From Engraulis encrasicolus (taxonomy: Eukaryota > Chordata > Actinopteri > Clupeiformes > Engraulidae), in NCBI RefSeq assembly GCF_034702125.1, contig NC_085865.1, positions 46,211,856 to 46,275,855 of the forward strand: a stretch of DNA of 64,000 bases, read 5' to 3'. The notes under the pieces were generated by a model, which worked only from the letters and a program-made list of their open reading frames with translations, was not told where the DNA came from and did not search any database. Of this stretch, positions 39,375 to 64,000 are shown piece after piece (position 1 is the first letter of the stretch; every line of letters starts with the position of its first letter). Both the position numbers and the translations under genes were made by a program.

Positions 39375-39700
39375 ATGAATCATGGTGTCGCTAGGTGTTT
39401 GGGTCTTTCAGCAGCTGAACTGAACAGACAGGAGCCACTGCTTGTGTAAGTAGAGGGCAAGGGGAAACGGTTGGTACTGGAGAAAGACAATGTCCTGAAA
39501 GGAACATGGGGCTTTAGCATAGCTTTCAGGTAAGCCAGAGTAGTCGCCTGTTGTAGCTTTATAGGCAAGGGTCAGGGCCTTGTATTCAATTTGGGCATGA
39601 AAAAGAGGAGTGGCATGCAGTGACATTTGCAAAGGTCTTATTGCAAAAGCTGGAAGATCAGTCAGCAGGGAGTTGCAGTAGTTCAGGTCTGATGGACAAT
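39375..39700 (-). pseudogene. LINE reverse-transcriptase C-terminal remnant
   Basis: Minus-strand frames with a shift between them read HAQIEYKALTLAYKATTGDY and then MLKPHVPFRTLSFSSTNRF, ending SGSCLFSSAAERPKHLA. This is the C-terminal region of fish L2/CR1-type ORF2 proteins. It is truncated on both sides. Confidence 0.7.
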
Positions 39701-41710
39701 TACCAGAAGTTGAGTCATTTAGGTCAGATACAGTCTGATTTTATGTATTGAACAGTGAGAAGCAACATGACTGGGAAACTGAGGCTATGTGCTTTGCCAT
39801 CTCACACATCCTTAATTACCTCCGCCAAGGAGGTTATGTTTTCGGTCCCGTTGGTTTGTCTGTTTGTCTGTCTGTCTGTCTGCAGGATAACCCAAAAAGT
39901 CATTCAAATTACATTTGAATGTCTGGAAAAAGAAAACAAAATAAAACGACACAATCTGAAAGGCCTGTGAGTGTTTAATGCCTGCATATATCCTTGGATG
40001 TCATGATATGAGTAAAAGAGATTTCAGATACTACTCAAATGGTAACCTTAGAAGTGAACTTACACCTTGTCGTCTAGTGATAAGCTGCATGCACTACACT
40101 TGACACGTATCCTCAACACTGCGACAACAGATGAGTAGGAGATAGCCACTGACTGTTCTCAATTAAAGACAGGCACTCACAATTGTCATAAGAATGTCAC
40201 AGGGCTATCTTTGTCCTTAAGAGAGAAGGCTAAGGAAAGAGATATTTGTCACTGAGACATTTTCTGTCATCGGCTAGCAGCCGCCTGACCTTGGCCTTGA
40301 AAGAAAGTAGCTGGTCTGTTTAGGCCCAAGGACAGACGACAGCACATAGACATTGAAAGCATGCACCAGGACCATAGTAATACTGTAAACTTGTTGCTAA
40401 GTGACGCACAACCTTCAGCACCGTCTTGTTGACCATACGTACACTGTCGCCTCCTTCTATTTGTCCTTGAGTACAAAGGTAACCCTGTAAAATTCTTGCT
40501 GAATACCAGCTAGACACACACAGAACGTTTAAGTGTAAACTTGCAACAGATGGACTAGAATCACATGAGACACATCTCAGGATGAATACATTCTTATTCT
40601 GATTTCGGAGGAACAGAGTTGTCTAGGAACATTCCTTTTGTATCAGGTTGCCTTGTACAGTATGTATTGTGATTATTATTAATCCATCATGCTACAGATT
40701 TTTTTTGATCAAATTTTTTTTTTGATCAAATGTTCTTTATTTCTCAGATAAATATGTACAATACAAGGTACCATCAATAAGATATTCTTGATATCATTGT
40801 TCATGCCACCCATAGTGCCTACAGGAATATTCTGTTTTGAGATATTCACTATGGTCAGGAATACGGTTAAGAAATGAACAAAGACCACTTAATGTTTCAC
40901 TCTATTATCTAATTGAGGAATACAGTGTCCTATTAGCATTCGTGTCCCACATTACTTAAATACATTCCCCCAAACTACTGCAACCCTGGCTGGCAGGTTG
41001 CATGTATGTGGAGTTGAGAGAAATGAGGAGGGGGGTGGGCAGTGTTGGGGTGTTGGGATTATGATTCCATGGCCCCTGGGCCAGACGACAAGAAAGGCCC
41101 CACTCAATGAGCGATGAGTTCCCTTAGTGTACAAACAATTCAAGGTTTTAGGCCAGTGGGGTATGTGGGTAGTCCTCAGTGAACATTTAGAAAATATAGT
41201 TAAAAGTGAATGGAAATATAGAGGCTTGGGCTTCAGGGCTCCTTTGACCCCTGAGTCCCTGGGCCTAGACCCAGTTGGCCCATGCAGTAATCTGTCTTTG
41301 GGTGCACATGTCATCTTGTCATCTCCTTCAGGGCCCCTGACAACTGCCGCTCTCCCAGGAAACAGGCTCCTCCTCTGGGTCCACTGGCAAGCAGCATCAT
41401 TTTGAGCTACTCTGAGGATCCCGGCTGTTCCTTTCAGCAGATGGCCACTTCATTGAGAATGCCAGAGGAAGCAAAAGGATGGCTCTGTGATGGTTAATCA
41501 CGCCCCCCAGTTACATATGGATTTATTTCATATTTAATGTAAGTAGCCTAATGAAACCATGTGATGTGGTGTTATGTAAGCTATGGTGGATAATAGACAA
41601 GGATGATCTAAAATTGTATTGCATTTAGAAATGTATTGCAGGTCCTTATAGGCATTTTTTAATGTAACATTTTCGAAAAACATAACTTTCGCAATGCCCA
41701 AAAGTTATAT

Positions 41711-41713
<3 letters not shown>

Positions 41714-41764
<51 letters not shown>
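41714..41764. repeat. (GA)n microsatellite
   Basis: About 25 units. The paralogous site at 23981-24001 has only a short, interrupted tract. Confidence 0.95.
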
Positions 41765-41770
<6 letters not shown>

Positions 41771-42191
41771 AATGTCTTATTTAAATGTTTTTTAGTGAAA
41801 CTGCACATTGGAGACTGGTCAAACACAATTTCAAACTTCTGTGCTAACCCTGTTACATCAGAGATTGTAAGATTCTATTATCTCTGACTCTACCCTGCTC
41901 TTTGATCTAACTGGAAAGTTTGTAGAACTCGGGTCATTTCTTTCCCAGATAACTGTTGGTTATAATAAGTAGAATATAATATATTAATTTAGACAGGTAT
42001 GTTGTTGTTATGTGGATGGTAGATAATAACACATTGACCCGAAGATTATTTCAGTGAAGGATTAACTTCAGGTGTCCAGAGCTAGGGTAAGATTGTCAGA
42101 TATGCTATGATAGATGCCTTAGTACCTACCCGCGGTACATAGATAAGGAAATTAATAACCCAATCTGATTTTTCTTTGGTTTCTTTATCTA

Positions 42192-42763
42192 CAGTACAGG
42201 CCACAAGTTTAGACCCACCTTCGCATATAATTACCGTAATGATGGCCCCACACGTTTCAACAAGTTTATTTTTCTGTCTATTTTTAAGTAAAAACACCAA
42301 GTCAGTCAAGTAGATCTTAAATTGATACAAGCAATACAAGCAAGATTTTCTTGATCTGATGATGGGTCACTTGCTCTAACATAGCTGGTTATCTAGGTGG
42401 AAAAGTGGTATAAAAAAGTAAAAGTGAAAAACCCTGCCACAGATTCCCTTCAACACAGGTTTGACCTCTCCAAGTAACTGTCTGTGACTCAATATCAGAT
42501 CAAGAAAATGTCTGTAAAATGCTTGTATTGGCAAGTGCTGAAATGTGTGGGGCCATCAGTTGTGCCGGGTTGACGTCTGGTGGATAGACAGCTGGCATTG
42601 CTGTTGGACAACAGCTGGACAACAGCTGGAATTTATATTTTTTGTTGCTCTCATGTGTTCATGCACAGTTTTGATGTCTTCCATGAAAATCCACAATGTA
42701 CTGTAAATAGCAACGAATATAAAGAGAATGCATTAAATGTGTCCAAACTTTTGGCCTGTACTG
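42192..42763. mobile_element. Tc1-like non-autonomous element
   Basis: CAGTACAGGCCACAAGTTTA is mirrored by AAACTTTTGGCCTGTACTG, flanked by TA on both sides, as for Tc1/mariner. It is 572 bp with no transposase frame. It is absent from the paralogous block at 22-25 kb. Confidence 0.8.
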
Positions 42764-43129
42764 TAGGTATCGTGACTACCATGTTGTTGAATAGGGACTG
42801 CATGAATGAATGTCTAATGAAGACATCACTGCACACTTTGCTAGGCCTAGTAGCTAGCAAAATATGTTAGCTGATCTTTTTCCATTTGTCCCCTTTGCTT
42901 TGTAGGTCTCTAGTATGATATGACAGGTGCAGATAAGGTCCTCTTTCAGTACATTTGTTCAGCATCTTTATGGGGTATGCACTCTCGTGCAGACTATTTG
43001 CCAAAGCTCTATTCAATCACGCTGTTAGGTCAATGAGCTGAGATGTGGGTGGGCCCGCCAATAGTCAAAATTGTTTCGTCCAGCAAATTGCAGCCACATT
43101 GGCCTCTCTTCGCCCAAAGACTGCTAGCC

Positions 43130-43280
43130 AGTTTGGCGGGGGGAGTAATTAACCAGTGCTCTCCCCCAGCCTCCTCCACGACTGAGATACCCTGAGAATG
43201 CTACCGTCCCGCCGCATTACTCCCTTGGGGCACCATTGAGGGCTGCCCCCTTGCACGGGTGAGGCATAAATGCAATGTTA
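43130..43280 (-). mobile_element. Headless SINE copy
   Basis: Matches the body of the SINE at 34706-35030 in the same window orientation (CTCACCCGTGCAAGGGGGCA in one, its reverse complement here). The tRNA head is missing. Orientation was judged from the CCCCTTGCACGGGTGAGGC tail, which reads on the plus strand here, so the element may be better described as plus-oriented. Confidence 0.5.
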
Positions 43281-43910
43281 CATCCATGTTGCATTTTACA
43301 TCCATTCCATTGTGCTTTTGGATGTGTGCTTTGGGTTTTTGCCTTGCTGAAGTGCACATGATATTCACATCGAACCAAGTGTTCTTGCACAGGGTTAAAC
43401 ATTGCCCTGTAAACAATGATATCTGTGACGCCTGTCATGATACCTGTGATACTGTCAAGGTCTCCAATACCAGATGCAACAAAGCAGTGACATAATGTTA
43501 TGGATCGGTAGGGTGTTCTTTTTCCTTAAAGACTTTATCCAGAGATCGCAAACATGTTGTTTGTGTGCATTACCGAAAAGCTCTACTATTGCTTCATACG
43601 TCATTCATATTGTTAAAAGGACTGTGCTTTGCCCGTGTTCTCTTATACAAACATCAGGTGTCTAACTGCTTTGTGTAGTGTTTAACATTTGGTGCTTGTT
43701 GAAAAAAGTTCAAAGTTCAAAGTTTACCTTCAGGTGTGTAGATCTTAGACCTGTTGTTGTTTTTTCACTATTTGCACTAACGTCTATACAGTTCTATGAT
43801 AAATTCTTCCCTAACCCCCACACCCAAAGAGGTTCTTTACAGTTCCATGTTTAGCATGTTTATTTCTGAATCACTCAAATTAATCAAATTAATATCCATA
43901 GTTCTGCTGC

Positions 43911-44636
43911 CAACATGATCTCTCAGAATTCCGTGGAATGGACATGTATCTTTGGGACACAAAATCGGTGTCAGTTTCACAGACTTTGCCAGAATTCCGT
44001 GCTCCTAGACACAAAATTGTTTTCTGTAATAGGAACACGGACGTAAAAAAAAAAAACATTGGAGAACAATAATGTGAACTTGTACAGTATATTGTAACTT
44101 GTGAATTAAGTCTCCAGTAAAAAAAAACCTTGTGTGCTTTCTTTACATGTGTTTACACAGTTACTATGTTTACACAGTCTTGTGTTTTCTCAGGATTTTT
44201 CTAATTTCAAATGTTTTTTTTTTTTTCCTAAAAAAGCATTTTATACTGACAGGTTAGGGTTAGGGATTGTTTTGGTCTGGGCACAGCTAGTATTCTTTTG
44301 TATATTACATGAATTCGATAGCCTATCAACCAACTGGAAAAGGTATTTCTCAAAAATATGTCTTTACTGACAGGCTATGGTTAGGGATTGTTTTGGTCAG
44401 GGCATAACTTAAATTTCTTCTTTTATTCTTTTATTTAGTATTAGAATTTGGTATCTATTTTCTAATGACAGACCGAACACAGTGCTGTGGGAATATAGAA
44501 AGCACTTCCGTGAATCAATCACGAAAAACAATTCCGTGTTCAGGGGTACGGAATTTTGGCAAAGTCCGTGAAACTGACACGGATTTCGTGTGCAAAAGAT
44601 CCGGTCTATTCCACGGAATTCTGATAGATCAGGCTG
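43911..44636. mobile_element. Second copy of the CCGTG-hairpin TIR element
   Basis: The ends CAACATGATCTC and AGATCAGGCTG and the central GACAGGTTAGGGTTAGGGAT block match the element at 3226-3880. The inverted units are more diverged. Confidence 0.65.
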
Positions 44637-44639
44637 TAT

Positions 44640-45120
44640 TTTGAGGTGACTTTTATCATTTGGAGGTCTTGTTTTTGAAAATAATCGTTTTTCTGGTGTC
44701 CCCAGACAGCTCCTCTGGCTTCATCTTTGTGAAAGAGGAACAAGATGTAACAGGTTGCTTTTTAAAACACAAATATCATCATTCATTGGCTAATTCCTGT
44801 CCTATGGACAAAAAGCAATCTATCAAAGGTTATTCCCATTTGTTATTTACCATATTTAAGTCAAATTAGGTTTCCACAGTGATATCCAATGAAGGGTGCC
44901 AGTGACTCCAGGAGTTATACGTTTTCCAATTTTTTTCCTCTCATAGTTTAGTTTTTACATGTTGTTGATACGTTTTATAATTTATTTATAAATTATACGT
45001 TTTATAATTTATAATTTATTTATTGGTATAAACCAAAGCTATCGATAGTAAAATCGAGATTGACCTTATTTGTTGTCGTATGTCCCAGTATGAGCTTAAA
45101 CTTCAAAGGTGCCAATAACT
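44640..45120. other. Intergenic, nothing recognised
   Basis: AT-rich, including short TTATAATTTAT repeats near 44970-45010. No coding or repeat assignment. Confidence 0.3.
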
Positions 45121-45738
45121 GGCAGCGCTGTATGAAATTGATTATAATGATATTGAATTGAGAGAGGAACTGTTCAGTGTGTGTAACCTTCAGCTAAACA
45201 TGCTTGAAATTATGGGTTCAGGCAGGGACTTTCACTTAAAATAATCAATTGAAACGAGGCCACAGTTGCTTGTTGCATTTTCATTTATTCTACATCACTA
45301 CAAGCCTGATCATAGTCGACTTTCAAATCTCTTCAAGACTTGGTCTGACCAATAAAATAACAATTAACATTTCCCAAATGGCATGGTTGACCCACCTCCC
45401 TTGGTTTGCTACTGGTTGTTTACCTCCCGAAAAAGTGGGAGGAGTTCCCGATTCTTTAGGAGCTCAGAAACAATATTTGTATTGCTCCTGGCCTGACAAG
45501 AAGCAACGCTAAAGGAGTTGCGTCACTATGAGGGTGTGGTCTGGCTACATCACTACAGAAACCTCAGAGGCCAGAACACAAGGATCTAGGAGATCTTCAG
45601 GAGGATCTTCACTCCTCAACTTGTCCTTTCTGTAATGGAAATGCAGAATAGTGTTAAATGTATTACTAGGTGTAGCTTCCATATGTACCATACCTTTTCT
45701 GAATGTTGCATCTAATTTGCAGGGGTTGCATCCTTTAA

Positions 45739-46395
45739 CCCATTGATGCCAAAAGCATCTGCAAAAAACGCCTGCTGAATGCCTAACCGGGCAAATACAC
45801 CGGCCGCGACGCGATCGAAGCTACAGAGAATCGCTTCTGTGCAGCAGCAAGCGATACGAGCGATTGAAGCGACTAGTCTGTCCGTTACAAGCAGAACGCA
45901 AGCATTCGAACATTCCCATTGGCTGTGGTCACTGACCTCTATACAGTCATTGGCTGTCCCGGGTTGTCGCTGAACCACGTCATAGCTTATTTGCAGAACA
46001 TTCCCAGGAGTTCAACTACAAACTCTTGCCCTCGTCGCGCGAATCGCCTCTAGTCTCCAGAATCGCTTTTGTCGTGCGACTCAGTACAAAGTCAATTACT
46101 TCCGTCGCTCGTCTCGCTCTTGGCGCGGCCGGTGTATTTGCCCGGTAAGACTTTTTTGGGAAACGTTGCCCTAAGCCTATAAAAACCTAAATATCTCAGC
46201 CTTTGAAGCACATAAAAACATGAAATAAGTTGCATTTAAACGCTAAGACGCCCATCTTGCATTATAATGTGTTGATACAACTCTAACATGCCAACATTTT
46301 TAATGAAAATATCTCAAATCTCATGACCCTGACTGCTGTGTCATGCAGCTCCAGGCACCAAAGGTCAATGTTGAGCAACATCCAGCATCAATGGG
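45739..46395. mobile_element. TTAA-flanked element (piggyBac-like ends) downstream of gene B
   Basis: CCCATTGATGCC is mirrored by GCATCAATGGG, with TTAA on both sides (45735-45738, 46396-46399). Gene A shows the empty site (GCATCCTTTAAAGTAGCC, about 1550). A second element is nested inside. Confidence 0.8.
45787..46145. mobile_element. Nested PIF/Harbinger-like MITE with TAA duplication
   Basis: CCGGGCAAATACACCGGCCG is mirrored by CGGCCGGTGTATTTGCCCGG, with TAA on both sides. It is 359 bp and GC/CpG-rich (GCGACGCGATCGAAGC), unlike its host. A 3-bp TWA duplication fits PIF/Harbinger. Confidence 0.75.
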
Positions 46396-46489
46396 TTAAA
46401 GCAGCCTTCTAAGACCATTCAAAGAACAACTTTTGAAGGTAGCATGTACAGACAATACATTACATGCCTATTAAAGTGCCCTGATTATT

Positions 46490-46570
46490 TCAACTTTATT
46501 TTAGTGGAAAATAAAGCATTGTATTGAAGGATTGTTCTGACTGAACTTTCCACCTGAATCACAGCTCTTG
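46490..46570 (-). other. Probable 3' end of gene B: poly(A) signal and uncertain terminal exon
   Basis: AATAAA on the minus strand at 46500-46495, with an echo of the c36 end (AAGAGCTGTGATTCAGGTGG) just upstream. This matches the arrangement below gene A. The exact terminal exon is not resolved. Confidence 0.5.
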
Positions 46571-46607
46571 TGTTTTGAGTTTTACTTGAAAAATGGTTGC
46601 TTCTTAC

Positions 46608-64000
<17,393 letters not shown>

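Larger units (their letters stand above)
39905..43000. repeat. ~3-kb segmental duplication block, copy 2
   Basis: Direct, collinear counterpart of 21990-24990. It differs by several indels, a 572-bp Tc1-like insertion and an expanded GA tract. It lies downstream of gene B, whereas copy 1 lies upstream of gene A. Confidence 0.8.

Overview
The window is teleost-type genomic DNA. It has spliced genes with GT/AG introns, a high density of fish-style DNA transposons, MITEs and tRNA-headed SINEs, and long CA/GA microsatellites. I could not fix the species. Two protein-coding genes can be supported. Both are fast-skeletal-type sarcomeric myosin heavy chains (MYH), both on the minus strand, head to tail. 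They are very similar in exons and in most intron sequence, so they are a fairly recent tandem pair inside a larger MYH cluster.

Gene A is complete for coding purposes except the last few codons. Its ATG is at 16938, and 36 coding exons (called c1-c36 here, counted from the ATG) run down to 2045. They sum to 5787 nt, an uninterrupted 1929 codons, with consistent phases at every junction. A TATA box with CArG-like sites and a non-coding first exon lies near 18741-18830. A poly(A) signal lies at 1930-1935. Gene B starts beyond the right edge of the window. Its exons c7-c36 run from 63739 to 46608, again without frame breaks. The products would be paralogous thick-filament motors of trunk muscle, differing mainly in the relay loop, loop 2 and the converter.

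Layout: 1-1930 is repeat-rich DNA downstream of A. 1930-18830 is gene A. 18830-45000 is intergenic and has no MYH exon. In order it holds a ~1-kb tandem duplication (19.3-21.7 kb), a ~3-kb block (22.0-25.0 kb) repeated at 39.9-43.0 kb, several MITEs (26.8-28.2 kb), a CpG-richer stretch (30.0-31.2 kb), a minisatellite (31.9-32.6 kb), and a diverged satellite split by a 4.6-kb element with ~0.85-kb inverted arms (33421-37994). 45.1-46.4 kb is the downstream flank of B, paralogous to 0.9-1.8 kb. 46.4-64.0 kb is gene B.

The most interesting content is inside the MYH genes. Both have a second, in-frame, 64-nt copy of exon c7 just after switch I that looks like a mutually exclusive alternative exon. 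Gene B has a dead second converter exon that matches the one gene A uses. Gene A has two decayed extra copies of the start-codon exon in intron 1. Because the genes are recent duplicates, each often supplies the empty site for a transposon found in the other, so element ends and target-site duplications can be read directly.
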